DNA of 37,215 nt from Alphaproteobacteria bacterium (GTDB lineage Bacteria > Pseudomonadota > Alphaproteobacteria > SP197): positions 1 to 37,215 of the forward strand of contig JANQGO010000201.1 in NCBI GenBank assembly GCA_028277285.1. The letters are read 5' to 3'. The notes beneath the pieces were generated by a model. It had not been told where the DNA came from. It saw only the letters and a program-made list of their open reading frames with translations, and ran no database searches. The translations under genes and the position numbers were made by a program. Positions 16,175 through 26,256 of this stretch are shown here, piece by piece; within the stretch, counting starts at the first letter, position 1; every line of letters begins with the position of its first letter.

Positions 16175-17305
16175 TTAGTGCCGGGCGATCGCGGTGATAC
16201 TGGAGCGGAACCGCAAGGCCGCGAAGGCAAAGAAGGCGCCGCCGATGGCCGCGACCAGGGCGAACTGGGGCCACACGATGTCGAAGCCGGCGCCGCGATA
16301 AAGGATCGCCTGGGCGAAGCTGACAAAGTGGGTCGACGGTACGGCCTGCATCAGGGCCTGCAGGATGGCGGGCTGGCTTTCGGTCGGCGTGTTGCCGCCC
16401 GACAGCAGGTTCATCGGCAAGACGACGAGAACGAAGAGCAGGCCGAACTGCGGCATCGACCGGGCGAGGGTCGCCAGGAAGATGCCGAGCGCCGTGGCGA
16501 AGAAGAGGTAAAGCGCGGTGCCCGCCAGGAACAGCGCGATGGAACCGGCGATCGGCACCTGCAGGAGCGTCTCGATGACGATGCTGAGGCACAAACCGAC
16601 GCCGACCAGAACGACCAAGCCGTTCGCCCAGACCTTGGCCATCATGATCTCGAACGCGGTCAGCGGCATGACAAGGAGGTGCTCGATCGTGCCGTGCTCG
16701 CGTTCGCGGATCAGCGCGGCACCGGTCAGCAGGATCGCCATCATCGTGACGTTGTCGATCATCTCCATGACGCCGGTGAACCAGGAACTGGTCAGATTCG
16801 GGTTGAAGGCATAGCGGCTGGCGAGCCGCACCGCGGGCTCGCTCTGTGCGGCCCCGCGGTCGGCGAAGGTCGCGATCTCGTTCGCCATGATCCAGGTGAT
16901 GTAACCTTCGCCGATGCCGGCCTGCATCATCGCGGTCGCATCGATGTTGATCTGAACCTCCGGTCTGTGTCCGGCCAGCACGTCGGCCTCGAAGCCTGCC
17001 GGAATCACCACGGCAAAGGTGAAACGCCCGGCCTCCATGGCCGCGTCGATGTCGCTATAGTCGATCAGCACGGGTTCGTTGAAATAGGGCGGCAGGAACG
17101 CGTCGCGGATGCGCATGGAGAGCTGGGAGCGATCCTCGTCGACGATGGCGATCGCGGCGTTGTTGAGGTCGTGGGAGACACCGGTCGCGGCCGAATAGAT
17201 CGCGAGCGAAAAGCTCCATACGATCAGGCCCATCAGGACGGCGTCGCGGCGCAGGCTGTAGAGCTCCTTGATGCCGAGCCGGAAGATGTTCTCCAGGCGC
17301 TTCAT
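16175..17305 (-). CDS. yhhJ: ABC-2 type permease, YhhJ-like
   Basis: 376 residues. There is one N-terminal membrane helix ('AVLMGLIVWSFSLAIYSAA'), then a large extracytoplasmic part (about residues 45-170), then five or six helices, the topology of ABC2_membrane_3 permeases. The motif 'REREHGTIEHLLVMPLTAFEIMMAKVWANG' before the helix bundle is diagnostic of the family. It starts two bases after the double-ATPase gene and is the last gene of a three-gene operon ordered as yhiI-rbbA-yhhJ in E. coli. It should form half of the membrane channel of an export pump. The gene symbol rests on order and architecture, not on a measured similarity score. Confidence 0.86.
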   Translation of the reverse strand: MKRLENIFRLGIKELYSLRRDAVLMGLIVWSFSLAIYSAATGVSHDLNNAAIAIVDEDRSQLSMRIRDAFLPPYFNEPVLIDYSDIDAAMEAGRFTFAVVIPAGFEADVLAGHRPEVQINIDATAMMQAGIGEGYITWIMANEIATFADRGAAQSEPAVRLASRYAFNPNLTSSWFTGVMEMIDNVTMMAILLTGAALIREREHGTIEHLLVMPLTAFEIMMAKVWANGLVVLVGVGLCLSIVIETLLQVPIAGSIALFLAGTALYLFFATALGIFLATLARSMPQFGLLFVLVVLPMNLLSGGNTPTESQPAILQALMQAVPSTHFVSFAQAILYRGAGFDIVWPQFALVAAIGGAFFAFAALRFRSSITAIARH

Positions 17306-17307
17306 GA

Positions 17308-20034
17308 TCAGCGTTCCTGCTTTCTGAGCAGGAGCATGCTCAGAAGCGTCAGAGCCGGGAAGAACAGCGCGAGCGCGACAAAGTCCGGCGCCAACTCCTC
17401 GAACCCTAGCGCCTTGGTAAAGGTGCCCAGGCTGATGATCATGAAGTACGTCGTCGGAAAGAACTCGCCGACGATGGCCGCGCCGCCTTCAAGCGTCGCG
17501 ACCGGCTGCATCATGCCGGAGAACTGGGTCGCCGGCAGCATGGTCGCGATGGCGGTGCCGAACAGCGCCGCGATCTGCGTGCGGGTGAAGGCGGAGACGA
17601 GAAGACCGAGCCCGGTCGTGGCAATGATATAGAGCAGGGCGCCGATGGTGAGCGCCAGAAAGCTGCCCTTGATCGGCACGCCGAACACCAGGACGGCGAT
17701 GGCGACCAACATCAAGAAGTTGACCATGCCGACGCCGACATAAGGCAGCTGTTTGCCGAGCAGGAATTCCAGCCGCGTCACCGGCGTGACGTAAAGATTG
17801 GTGATCGAGCCGAGCTCCTTCTCCCGCACCACGCCAAGCGCCATCAGGATCGAGGGGATGAAGATCAAGAGCAGCGCGATGGTCGTCGGCACCATGGAGA
17901 AGATGCTGCGGAAGTCCTGGTTATAGAGATAACGCGGCACGATATCGGCCAACGCGCCGCCCGGTTCGCCGCCGATGTCGCGCCGCCACAGTTCGACGAG
18001 ATAGTGCTGATGGATGCCCTCGACATAGCTGCGGATGGTCTCGGCGCGGAACGGCATGGCACCGTCGATGCGGGCGCCGATTTCCGGTTCGCGCCCCTGC
18101 AGCAACGCCTTGCCGAAACCGGGCGGGATCTCGATGGCGAGCGTGATGTCATTGGCGACCAGCCGGCGGTCCATCTCCGCGTAGTCGGCGATGGGCGCCT
18201 GCTCCAGGAAGTACCGCGACCCCGCCAGTCCTTCCAGGTAGGTGCGGCTTTGCGGTGTCTGATCACGGTCGAGCGCCGCATAGGTCAACCCTTCGACGTC
18301 GAAGGTGATGCCGTAGCCGAAGACCAGCATGAGAATCGCGGTGCCCAGCAGGGCGAACGAGAGCCTGATGGGGCCGCGCCGCAGCTCGACGGTCTCGCGC
18401 CGGCTATAGGCGAGCAGGCGGCGGCCGCTGAACCCGCCCGTCCGGTGATGCCTGCGCATAGGCGCCACCGTTCGGGATTGGTCCCGGCCAGACGTTTGAT
18501 CACCTTCTCTTTCGAGCAGGGCGATGAACGCGGCTTCCAGCGTACCGACGCCTTGTTCCGCCATCAGCGCGTCTGGCGTGCCGCTGGCGAGCACCTTGCC
18601 GGCATCCATCAGCGAGATGCGGTCGCATCGCTCGGCCTCGTTCATGAAGTGGGTCGAGATGAAGATGGTGACGCCGTCCTCACGCGACAGCTTGACCAGC
18701 AGTTCCCAGAACCTGTCGCGCGCCATCGGATCGACGCCGGATGTCGGTTCGTCGAGGATCAGAATGTCCGGCCGGTGAATGACAGCGACGGCCAGCGACA
18801 GACGCTGGCGCACGCCAAGCGGCAGTTTCTGGGCGAGCTTGTCCATGTCGTCGTCGAGGCCGAACTGCGCGGCGAGTTCGGCGATGCGCGGTCTGATCTG
18901 GTCGCGCGGCAGATGGAACAACCGGGCATGCAGATCGAGGTTCTGGCGGACGGTCAGCTCGGCATAGAGCGAGAACGACTGCGACATATAGCCGACGCGT
19001 TTGCGGGTCTCCAAGTCGTGCGACTTCACCTGCTCGCCGAACAGCCACGCCTGGCCTTCCGAGGCCGGCAGCAGGCCGGTCAGCATCTTCATGGTCGTCG
19101 TCTTGCCGCAGCCGTTGGAGCCCAGGAAACCGAAGATCTCGCCGGTCTCGATGGTGAAGCTGACATCGTCGACAGCGGTGAAGTCGCCGAACCGGCGGGT
19201 CAGATGGGACGCGGCGATGGCCGGGGCGCCATCATGTTCGACCCGTTCGGGTATCGCGAGCGTGCGATAGCCGTCCCGTCGGTCCTCGGGCAGCAGGGCG
19301 ACAAAGGCGGTCTCCAGATCGTCCGCCGCCGTCTCGGCCATGATATCGGCGGGCCGGCCGGTCTTCAGCACCGCACCGCGGTCCATTACCACGAGCCAAT
19401 CGAAGCGCTCGGCTTCTTCCATGTAGGCGGTCGCCACGAGGACGCTGATGTCGGGCTGGCGGGCCCGCATGCGGTCGATCAGCTCCCAGAACTGCCGCCG
19501 CGACAGCGGATCGACGCCGGTGGTCGGCTCGTCGAGGATCAGAAGATCGGGATCGTGGATCAACGCGCAGCACAGGCCGAGCTTCTGCTTCATGCCGCCG
19601 GATAGTTTGCCGGCGAGCCGATCGGGAAACGGATCAAGCCCCGTGCTTTCCAGCAATTCGGCAATACGTTCCTCGCGCTCGCGCGGACCCTGGTCGAACA
19701 GGCGGCCGAAGAACGCAAGGTTCTCCGCGACCGTCAGGTCCATGTAGAGGTTCTTGCCCAGACCCTGCGGCATGTAGGCAATGCGCGGACAGACCACCTT
19801 GCGGTGTGCCTTTCTCCCCATGTCGCCGTCCAGGACCTCGATCGAACCCGACTGCAGACGGCGTGCGCCCGCGACCAGGCCGAGCAGCGTCGACTTGCCG
19901 ACACCGTCGGGTCCGACAAGGCCGACCATGGCACCGGCGGGCAGGTCGATCGTGACGTCGGCAAGGGCGGTCGTTTTGCCGTAGCGGTGGCTGACGGCGT
20001 TCAGCCGCGCGACGGCGCCGGCCGCCGTCGTCAT
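17308..20034 (-). CDS. rbbA: Double-ATPase/permease ABC fusion, RbbA-like
   Basis: 908 residues from the ATG at 20034, which overlaps the previous gene's TGA as ATGA; an upstream frame is poorer. ATPase domain 1 has Walker A 'GPDGVGKST' (41-49), signature 'LSGGMKQ' (144-150) and Walker B 'LLILDEP'. ATPase domain 2 has Walker A 'GSNGCGKTT' (305-313) and Walker B 'ILILDEP', but a degenerate signature 'LPLGVRQ' (404-410). From about residue 530 follows an ABC-2 permease with a large external domain and about five helices, including '[26 protein letters not shown]'. E. coli RbbA was studied as a ribosome-associated ATPase, but this operon structure looks like an export pump. The substrate is unknown. 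Confidence 0.88.
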   Translation of the reverse strand: MTTAAGAVARLNAVSHRYGKTTALADVTIDLPAGAMVGLVGPDGVGKSTLLGLVAGARRLQSGSIEVLDGDMGRKAHRKVVCPRIAYMPQGLGKNLYMDLTVAENLAFFGRLFDQGPREREERIAELLESTGLDPFPDRLAGKLSGGMKQKLGLCCALIHDPDLLILDEPTTGVDPLSRRQFWELIDRMRARQPDISVLVATAYMEEAERFDWLVVMDRGAVLKTGRPADIMAETAADDLETAFVALLPEDRRDGYRTLAIPERVEHDGAPAIAASHLTRRFGDFTAVDDVSFTIETGEIFGFLGSNGCGKTTTMKMLTGLLPASEGQAWLFGEQVKSHDLETRKRVGYMSQSFSLYAELTVRQNLDLHARLFHLPRDQIRPRIAELAAQFGLDDDMDKLAQKLPLGVRQRLSLAVAVIHRPDILILDEPTSGVDPMARDRFWELLVKLSREDGVTIFISTHFMNEAERCDRISLMDAGKVLASGTPDALMAEQGVGTLEAAFIALLEREGDQTSGRDQSRTVAPMRRHHRTGGFSGRRLLAYSRRETVELRRGPIRLSFALLGTAILMLVFGYGITFDVEGLTYAALDRDQTPQSRTYLEGLAGSRYFLEQAPIADYAEMDRRLVANDITLAIEIPPGFGKALLQGREPEIGARIDGAMPFRAETIRSYVEGIHQHYLVELWRRDIGGEPGGALADIVPRYLYNQDFRSIFSMVPTTIALLLIFIPSILMALGVVREKELGSITNLYVTPVTRLEFLLGKQLPYVGVGMVNFLMLVAIAVLVFGVPIKGSFLALTIGALLYIIATTGLGLLVSAFTRTQIAALFGTAIATMLPATQFSGMMQPVATLEGGAAIVGEFFPTTYFMIISLGTFTKALGFEELAPDFVALALFFPALTLLSMLLLRKQER

Positions 20035-21029
20035 GATCCCGGCGGTGGCGGCAGGTGAACGGCGAACTCTTCCGGCCAATCGACACCGGCGCCCAGCATC
20101 ACGAATGCTTCGCCCGGCAAACCGGTCTTGACCTGGTCGATATAGGTTTCCAGCAGTTCGGGATCGATCCGGACCTTGACGCGGAACATCAGCTTGTCGC
20201 GTTCGGAGGATGTCTCGACCTCGCGCGGCGTGAACTGGGCTTCCGACGCGACGAAGGACACGGACGCGGGAATGACGTATTGCGGCGCGGCGTCCAGGAT
20301 GATCCGCGCCTCCGCGCCGATGGCGACGCGGCCCGCCTCAGTCGTCGGCAGGAAGATCGTCATGTAGACCTCGGTCAGGTCGAGAAGGGTGACGACCTTG
20401 CCGCCGGCCGGCAGCACCTCGCCCGGTTCGGCGAGGCGGTACTGCACCCGGCCGTCGATCGGCGCTTCCAGGCAGCAATCGTCGAGCCGCACCTGCAGCC
20501 GGCGCACCTCGGCTTCGGCCGCCTCGACCGCACGCTCGGCGGCGGCCAGATGCGCCTTGGCTACATTCAGCGATGCCGACGCCGCATCGCGTTCGCTCAG
20601 GCGCTGTTCGGCGACGCTTTGGGCGATGTGATCGCGCTCGACCAGATACATCGCTCGGTCCAGCTCCTGCTGGGCGAAGGTCAGCTCGCTCACACGTTGG
20701 GCGATCTCCGCGTGTGCCTCGGCGACGCCCTGCTCGGCACGGGCAACATCGGCCTCGGCCTTGGCCAGGCTGGCTTCCGTCTCGGCCGAATCGATACGGG
20801 CAAGCACGGTGCCCTCTGCGACCATGTCGCCTTCCTGCACCAGCACCTCCTCGACGCGGCCCGCATAGACCGTCGCGACATGGACTTCTTCGGCCTCGAT
20901 ACGGCCGTTTCCGGTCGCGATGCCGTCCGGCAACGACGGGCCGGCGAGGCGGTCGGAGACAACCAGCGCGCCAACCACAACGATGCCGACGACAAGTGCC
21001 GCCAGCCACACGAGGCTTCGTTTGCTCAT
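20031..21029 (-). CDS. yhiI: HlyD-family membrane fusion protein, YhiI-like
   Basis: 332 residues. One membrane anchor lies at residues 8-27. It is followed by a lipoyl-like half ('[18 protein letters not shown]', '[17 protein letters not shown]'), a long Ala/Glu-rich coiled-coil hairpin (about 85-190), the second lipoyl half ('[25 protein letters not shown]') and a beta-barrel. This is the periplasmic adaptor of ABC export pumps and would link the two downstream permeases to an outer-membrane channel, which is not encoded in this window. It is the first gene of the operon and overlaps the ATPase gene by four bases. No clear Shine-Dalgarno or promoter is visible upstream. Confidence 0.9.
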   Translation of the reverse strand: MSKRSLVWLAALVVGIVVVGALVVSDRLAGPSLPDGIATGNGRIEAEEVHVATVYAGRVEEVLVQEGDMVAEGTVLARIDSAETEASLAKAEADVARAEQGVAEAHAEIAQRVSELTFAQQELDRAMYLVERDHIAQSVAEQRLSERDAASASLNVAKAHLAAAERAVEAAEAEVRRLQVRLDDCCLEAPIDGRVQYRLAEPGEVLPAGGKVVTLLDLTEVYMTIFLPTTEAGRVAIGAEARIILDAAPQYVIPASVSFVASEAQFTPREVETSSERDKLMFRVKVRIDPELLETYIDQVKTGLPGEAFVMLGAGVDWPEEFAVHLPPPPGS

Positions 21030-21159
21030 GGCCGAACCGATCGATGTTGCGTGGCGCGCGCGCCGCCGCCGATCAATGGGCGGCTGCCGCTTCTAGCCTT
21101 CCGGAGCTACTTGCGGCGGCCAAGAGACACCCGCATTGATTCAGGTCAACCGGTGGGGG

Positions 21160-21525
21160 TCAGCCCGTTGTGGATATCCAGTCGGGGTCTTCCTGTGCGC
21201 GGCGTTCGAACGTCAGGAAATCGTAGTAGCCGCAGCGGCCCTTGCCCGGAAACTCCCGGCAGATGCCCGGGCGGGCCTCGTAGATCGTGCAGCCGCGCGT
21301 TTCCTGGTCAAGAAACCTGCAGATCGATGTGAAGTGCGGATCGGACTGATGACGCAGGATGCGTTCGCCGGGCTCCTCGCCCTTTTTGGTGAACTTCTTT
21401 CGCGCGTCCTGAACCGAAAGACCATGGTGCTTGGCCAGGCGTTTGATGTCCTTGTTCGTCACAATGATCCGTGCGTAGGAACAGCAATAGGCCGGACACT
21501 TGTTGCAGTTGTACTTACGGCTCAT
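21160..21525 (-). CDS. YkgJ-type cysteine-cluster protein
   Basis: 121 residues from the ATG at 21525, with GGAG nine bases upstream. The N-terminus 'YNCNKCPAYCCSYARI' carries the CxxCxxxCC cluster (C7, C10, C14, C15), and four more cysteines follow at C69, C79, C89 and C98 in 'ICRFLDQETRGCTIYEARPGICREFP' and 'GRCGYY'. This is the layout of the YkgJ/UPF0153 family, small proteins thought to bind zinc or an Fe-S cluster; their function is not settled. It lies 130 bases upstream of the HlyD-like gene on the same strand and is divergent from the M24 hydrolase gene. It may be a separate transcription unit. Confidence 0.85.
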   Translation of the reverse strand: MSRKYNCNKCPAYCCSYARIIVTNKDIKRLAKHHGLSVQDARKKFTKKGEEPGERILRHQSDPHFTSICRFLDQETRGCTIYEARPGICREFPGKGRCGYYDFLTFERRAQEDPDWISTTG

Positions 21526-21758
21526 GACCACACTCTCCGCAGAAACGCGATACCCGGCAACCGCCGGTAATGTGCCACGCACACTGCTTGAGCGACAAAA
21601 AACTTGCGAGCGTTTTTTGACGACCTGTCCCCAGAACGCTCCGGCTTGTCCACGTTTGACCGCTTATCTTTCGGATGGGGCTCGATATCCGTAATCGTTG
21701 AAGGGTGTTGTGTCGTCGCTGGCGCCCGGTACCATCGCGCCGGACTAGAGGGGGACCG

Positions 21759-22940
21759 ATGGCAAACCTGGAACCGCGCTTTGACCTCAGCGAATACGCC
21801 GAACGCCTGGCCAAGGTTCGCCGCGCCATGGAACGTCAGGGCGTCGAACTTCTGATCGTCACCGATCCGTCGAACATGGCGTGGCTGACCGGTTATGACG
21901 GCTGGTCGTTCTACGTTCACCAATGCGTGCTGGTGCCGGGCGACGGCTTGCCCATCTGGTATGGCCGCGGCATGGACGGCCAAGGTGCCAAGCGTACCGT
22001 CTATATGGATGACGATCACATCATCGGTTACCCCGACAACTACGTTCAGTCGACCGAGCGCCATCCGATGGACCATCTGTCGGCGGTTATCGAGGACAGG
22101 GGCTGGGGTACGGCCGCCATCGGCGTCGAGATGGACAACTACTATTTTTCCGCCGCCTGTTACCGGTCTTTGACCGACAACCTCGCCAACGCGACGTTCG
22201 TCGACGCAACCGGCGTGGTGAACTGGCAGCGCGCGGTCAAGTCGAAGACCGAGCTTGCCTACATGAAGACTGCCGCCAGCATTGTCGATGCCATGCATGC
22301 GCGGATCCTGGAGCGCATGGAGCCCGGCATGCGCAAGAACGATCTGGTCGCCGATATCTACGAGGCCGGCATTCGCGGCGTCGACGGTCACGGAGGCGAC
22401 TATCCGGCCATTGTCCCCATGCTGCCGACCGGTCCCGATGCCTCAGCGCCCCATCTGACCTGGGACGACAAGCCGCTGGAGGCCGGCGCCGGGACGTTTT
22501 TCGAGATCGCCGGCTGTTACCATCGTTATCAATGTCCGCTGTCGCGCACGGTCTATCTGGGCAAACCGCCGCAGGCGTTCCTGGATGCCGAGAAAGCGAT
22601 GCTGGAGGGTATCGAGGCGGCGCTGGAAGCAGCGCGCACAGGCAACACCTGCGAAATGGTGGAGGCGGCATGGCGCCAGGCGATCGCGCGCCACGGCCTG
22701 GAGAAGGAAAGCCGCTGCGGCTACGCCATCGGCCTGAGTTATCCGCCGGACTGGGGCGAACGCACCATGAGTTTCCGGCCGGGCGACAGGTCGGAGCTTA
22801 AGACCGACATGACCTTTCACTTCATGCCGGCGCTATGGTTCGACGACTGGGGCATCGAGATCAGCGAGAGCATTCGCATCGACGAAGGCGGCGGCGAACC
22901 GCTTTGTCGGACACCGCGCAGGCTCTTCATCAAGTCGTAA
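21759..22940 (+). CDS. M24 creatinase-like hydrolase, probable ectoine hydrolase
   Basis: 393 residues from the ATG at 21759, with GAGGGGG seven bases upstream. It has an N-terminal creatinase domain ('NMAWLTGYDGWSFYVHQCVLV', 'HIIGYPDNYVQSTERHPMD') and a C-terminal pita-bread domain. Metallo-members carry Asp, Asp and His ligands; here these positions read E249 ('FFEIAG'), P260 ('YQCPLSRT') and Y322 ('CGYAIGLSYPPDWGE'), so it is of the metal-poor, creatinase-like kind. The segments 'GYDGWSFYVHQ' and 'GYPPDWGERTMS' are those I associate with ectoine hydrolase DoeA/EutD, which opens the ectoine ring. DoeB (the deacetylase) is not in the window, so creatinase-type or another amide substrate remains possible. 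It converges on the Rieske gene. Confidence 0.72.
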   Translation: MANLEPRFDLSEYAERLAKVRRAMERQGVELLIVTDPSNMAWLTGYDGWSFYVHQCVLVPGDGLPIWYGRGMDGQGAKRTVYMDDDHIIGYPDNYVQSTERHPMDHLSAVIEDRGWGTAAIGVEMDNYYFSAACYRSLTDNLANATFVDATGVVNWQRAVKSKTELAYMKTAASIVDAMHARILERMEPGMRKNDLVADIYEAGIRGVDGHGGDYPAIVPMLPTGPDASAPHLTWDDKPLEAGAGTFFEIAGCYHRYQCPLSRTVYLGKPPQAFLDAEKAMLEGIEAALEAARTGNTCEMVEAAWRQAIARHGLEKESRCGYAIGLSYPPDWGERTMSFRPGDRSELKTDMTFHFMPALWFDDWGIEISESIRIDEGGGEPLCRTPRRLFIKS

Positions 22941-22949
22941 AGACAGGCA

Positions 22950-24125
22950 TCACAGCATCGCCTTGACGATCTGGCGCGACAGCTCCAGCGGCGCCTCGTC
23001 CCAATAGGGCGAAAACCGGCCGCCGTCGTAGCCCGGCGAGAGCCTGCCGCGTTGCAGGCGGGCGATCAGGCCAAGGTCTTCCTTGTTCAGATCGTGCCAG
23101 GTATCGAACACCGCCTGTCGCTGGGTAGCGAACTGCTCGCCCTTCGCCGCGTCGCCGATCAAGTAGATGTCGATGCGTTCGCGCGACGTGGCGGGCGTCA
23201 GGGGCGTCACGATAAAGGTCGCGATGTGGTCAGGGTAGACCTCGAAGGCGAAGTTCGGCACCGCGACAAACCACAAGCCGCGCGATGCGAGTTCTTCGGT
23301 GAGGTTCGGAAAGTAGGGTAGGCCGACACCGCGGCCCTCTTCGGGTTCGCGGAACTGATAGAAATTCCAGAGGACATGGCCGTCGCATTTAGACGGCTCG
23401 CGCTCGGCCATGGGCACGAAGCTGTGCAAGCGCGGATGAGCGGCGAAGACGTGATAGGGCTCGATATAGTTCTCCAGCGCGAACTTCCAGTTGCACGCGA
23501 CGTCGAAGTCGAGCGAACCGGCATAGCGGGCGGCGCCGATGTCGTAGCCGTCGCAGCGTCTGGCGATCGGCGCGATGAAGTCGTCGAAGGAGCCGGCCTG
23601 GCCGTCGATGTTGACGAAGATCCAGTGGTGCCAGACCGCCGTCGCCACCGGCTTCAGACCCGGCCCGTTGCCATCGTCGCCGACGTCGTGTTTGTCGCCG
23701 CCATGAAAGTGCGGCCGTGTTCTGAGCGTACCGGTAAGGTCATAGGCCCAGGCATGATAGGGGCAGGTCAGGACCGTCAGACCGCAGGCTTTTTCTTCCA
23801 GAAGCGTCGCGCCGCGATGGCGGCAGACATTGTGAAAGCCGCGCACGACACCATCCTTGTCGCGCACCAGAAGAACCGGCATGCCGCCGATATCGATGGG
23901 CACCGCATCGCCGGGGTTGGGCAGATCGTGCGCATAGCCGGCAAAACACCAGGTGCGGGCGAAAAGCCGCTCGTTCTCCAGCCGCTGCCAAGCCTCGCTG
24001 GTATAGGCGACGTTCGGCAGCCCGGACGCCTCGGCAAGCGGCAGGTCGAGACGACGGAGCGCCTCGTGTCCCAGCATGGCCTCGACGTCACCCTCGGCAG
24101 ATAAACCCTCAGATGACACACCCAT
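22950..24125 (-). CDS. Rieske non-heme iron oxygenase, alpha subunit
   Basis: 391 residues. The Rieske [2Fe-2S] motif is C-x-H-x17-C-x2-H with C101, H103, C121 and H124. The catalytic domain has 'NWKFALENYIEPYHVFAAHP', giving mononuclear iron ligands H225 and H230; a third acidic ligand probably lies in 'NKEDLGLIARLQRG' near residue 351. The arrangement resembles oxygenases acting on quaternary amines (choline, glycine betaine, carnitine, stachydrine) more than those acting on bare aromatics, which is an inference from pattern. No reductase gene lies beside it, so electrons must come from elsewhere. GGGAG sits six bases before the ATG. It is divergent from the OYE-like gene. Confidence 0.87.
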   Translation of the reverse strand: MGVSSEGLSAEGDVEAMLGHEALRRLDLPLAEASGLPNVAYTSEAWQRLENERLFARTWCFAGYAHDLPNPGDAVPIDIGGMPVLLVRDKDGVVRGFHNVCRHRGATLLEEKACGLTVLTCPYHAWAYDLTGTLRTRPHFHGGDKHDVGDDGNGPGLKPVATAVWHHWIFVNIDGQAGSFDDFIAPIARRCDGYDIGAARYAGSLDFDVACNWKFALENYIEPYHVFAAHPRLHSFVPMAEREPSKCDGHVLWNFYQFREPEEGRGVGLPYFPNLTEELASRGLWFVAVPNFAFEVYPDHIATFIVTPLTPATSRERIDIYLIGDAAKGEQFATQRQAVFDTWHDLNKEDLGLIARLQRGRLSPGYDGGRFSPYWDEAPLELSRQIVKAML

Positions 24126-24181
24126 CTCGATCTCCCAATCCCTCGGCTATCCAACGCCCTGCGGATAAACCCGGAACCACA

Positions 24182-24209
24182 GTTATACGATTTGTAAAAA
24201 AATCAGCAA
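24182..24209 (-). promoter_or_regulatory. Candidate promoter of the Rieske oxygenase gene
   Basis: On the minus strand TTGCTG (24209-24204) is followed, after 16 bases, by TATAAC (24187-24182), a near-consensus -10. Transcription would start about 50 bases before the ATG at 24125. The region is AT-rich in a GC-rich genome and holds a short inverted repeat, GATTT and AAATC, between the two hexamers. That repeat could be an operator shared with the divergent OYE-like gene; the XRE-cupin protein encoded nearby is the natural candidate binder. Confidence 0.42.
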
Positions 24210-24279
24210 TATGTTAACCCGCCGATCGTGTCGATTTGAGCTCGATTCCCGGCCACTTGCGCTAACCGGTGTGATCTCC

Positions 24280-26241
24280 ATGAGCAGCTTTCCCCAACTC
24301 TTTTCGCCGGTCGACCTGGGCGGCCTGACAATCAAGAACCGTCTGTTCTTTCCGCCCCACGGCACGTCACTGGTCGAGGACGGCAAGGTCGGTGACAGGC
24401 TGGTCGCCTATCACGAGGCGCGTGCCAAGGGCGGCGTCGGCCTGGTGATTATCGAGGGGATGTCGATGCATCCCTCGTTCGACAATCCGTCGAAATACAT
24501 CTCCGGCGGCGATCCCGACGTGGTGCCGGGGTTCTCGCGGCTGGCGCGGACCCTGCACCGCTACGACTGCAAGCTGTTCGGGCAGCTGTTTCATCCCGGC
24601 GCGTCGAACCGCGCCTCGGCGGACGGGTCGAAACGCGCGGCGTTCGCGCCGTCGGACGTGCCCCATGACCGCTATGGCCTGATCCCCTATCCGGCCCCGG
24701 CCGAGTGGATCTGGGACGTCATCGAGTCCTATGGCCGGGCCGGCGGGCACATGCGCGAGGCCGGTTTCGACGGTGTCGAGGTGCTGGCCAGCATGGGCTA
24801 TCTGGTCGCCCAGTTCCTCAACCCGCGCACCAACCTGCGCGAGGACGCGTTCGGCGGCAGCTTCGAGAACCGCATGCGGTTCCTTTACGAGGTGCTGAAG
24901 GCCATTCGCGCGAAGACCGATGACGAGACGGTCATCGGCGTGCGCGTTTCCGCCGACGAGATGGCGGAAGAGGGGCTCCATGTCGACGAGACGCTGGCGA
25001 TCTGCGAGGCGCTCGATGCCAGCGGTCTGGTCGACTACGTCAACGTCATTGGCGGTTACTCGGCGGCGGCATCGGGATGGCTGCACGTCTTTCCGTCGAT
25101 GTCTGTCCCGCACGGCTTTTGGGCGCCGCAGGCCGCCGCCATTCGCCAGCGCATCGCGAAGCCCGTCCTCGTCGGCGGCCGTATCAACCAACCGCAAATG
25201 GCCGAAGAGGTGGTCGCCCAGGGCCAGGCGGACATGGTCGGCGTGGTGCGCGCGTTGATCTGCGATCCCGACTTCCCGGTCAAGGCCCAGAAGGGAAAGT
25301 TCGACGACATCCGCGCCTGCATCGGCTGCAACCAGGCGTGCGTCGGTCACCGGCTTTCCTACTACCCGGTTTCCTGCATCCAGCATCCGGAGACGGGGCG
25401 CGAGACGCAGTTCGCCCACGAGAAGTCGCCGGCGCGCGAGCCGAAGAGGATCCTTGTCATCGGCGGTGGCCCGGGCGGCATGAAGGCCGCCGCCATTGCC
25501 GCCGAACGCGGCCACGACGTGACGCTGGTCGAAAAGGACGGGCAGCTTGGCGGCCAGGCGCGTCTTGCCCAGATGTTGCCGGGACGTGAGGAGTTCGGCG
25601 GCATCATCACCAATTTCGAGCGCGAGATGGAACGCGCCGCCGTCAAGGTTGAACGCAACGTGGAAGCCGATGTGGTGTTCGTGCGCGAACGCGCGCCCGA
25701 CGCGGTCGTCATCGCGACCGGTGCCGTGCCGCGACGACCTGAGCTGGAGGGTGCCGACGGCGCCCATGTGGTCGACGCGTGGTCCGTCATTCGCGGCGAG
25801 GCCAATGTCGGCGGCTCCGTCGTTATCGCCGATTGGGCGTGCGATTGGATCGGGATCGGCGTCGCCGAAAAGCTCGCGCGCGACGGCTGCCGGGTTCGCC
25901 TGGCGGTCAACGGCATTGCGCCGGGCGCGCAGATCAACGAGATCGTCAGGGATCAGGGGATTGGTGATCTGCATAAGCTGGGTGTCGAGGTCATCACCCA
26001 TGCCGGCTTGTTCGGCGCAGACGACTCAAGCGTTTACTTCCAGCACATCATCAACCGTGAGCCGATCATTTGCGACGACGTCGATACGCTCGTCCTGGCG
26101 CAGGGCCATAACCGGATCGCCGGTCTGGTGGGGGATCTGGCTGCTATCGGCATGCCCGCGACGCTGATCGGCGATGCGCTGAGCCCGCGGACCGCGGAAG
26201 AGGCCGTGCTGGAAGGCCTCAAAGCCGCCATGGCGCTGTGA
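24280..26241 (+). CDS. OYE-like FMN/4Fe-4S/FAD oxidoreductase (demethylase-like)
   Basis: 653 residues from the ATG at 24280; the frame runs further upstream without family likeness. The N-terminal half is an old-yellow-enzyme TIM barrel ('LFSPVDLGGLTIKNRLFFPPHG', 'FGGSFENRMRF'). The cluster motif 'CIGCNQACVGHRLSYYPVSC' supplies the four cysteines of a [4Fe-4S] centre, and the C-terminal half is a two-Rossmann FAD/NAD(P) module ('RILVIGGGPGGMKAAAIAAERGH'). This is the architecture of trimethylamine dehydrogenase, 2,4-dienoyl-CoA reductase and the dimethylglycine demethylase subunit DgcA. Next to a quaternary-amine type Rieske oxygenase, oxidative N-demethylation is the likeliest role, though this is inferred. 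The regulator gene follows 15 bases later. Confidence 0.85.
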   Translation: MSSFPQLFSPVDLGGLTIKNRLFFPPHGTSLVEDGKVGDRLVAYHEARAKGGVGLVIIEGMSMHPSFDNPSKYISGGDPDVVPGFSRLARTLHRYDCKLFGQLFHPGASNRASADGSKRAAFAPSDVPHDRYGLIPYPAPAEWIWDVIESYGRAGGHMREAGFDGVEVLASMGYLVAQFLNPRTNLREDAFGGSFENRMRFLYEVLKAIRAKTDDETVIGVRVSADEMAEEGLHVDETLAICEALDASGLVDYVNVIGGYSAAASGWLHVFPSMSVPHGFWAPQAAAIRQRIAKPVLVGGRINQPQMAEEVVAQGQADMVGVVRALICDPDFPVKAQKGKFDDIRACIGCNQACVGHRLSYYPVSCIQHPETGRETQFAHEKSPAREPKRILVIGGGPGGMKAAAIAAERGHDVTLVEKDGQLGGQARLAQMLPGREEFGGIITNFEREMERAAVKVERNVEADVVFVRERAPDAVVIATGAVPRRPELEGADGAHVVDAWSVIRGEANVGGSVVIADWACDWIGIGVAEKLARDGCRVRLAVNGIAPGAQINEIVRDQGIGDLHKLGVEVITHAGLFGADDSSVYFQHIINREPIICDDVDTLVLAQGHNRIAGLVGDLAAIGMPATLIGDALSPRTAEEAVLEGLKAAMAL

Positions 26242-26256
26242 CGGGAGCGTAGCCGC

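Noticed and set aside
18004-19605. A 533-codon plus-strand frame
   Set aside because: It is fully antisense to the RbbA-like gene, which has intact Walker motifs; the product has no recognisable fold.
24367-26001. A 544-codon minus-strand frame
   Set aside because: It is antisense to the OYE-like gene. The His/Asp/Arg-rich product reflects complementary codon bias.
22950-26241. An aromatic ring-hydroxylating pathway
   Set aside because: No beta subunit, ferredoxin, reductase, cis-diol dehydrogenase or ring-cleavage gene is near. The neighbours fit N-demethylation better.
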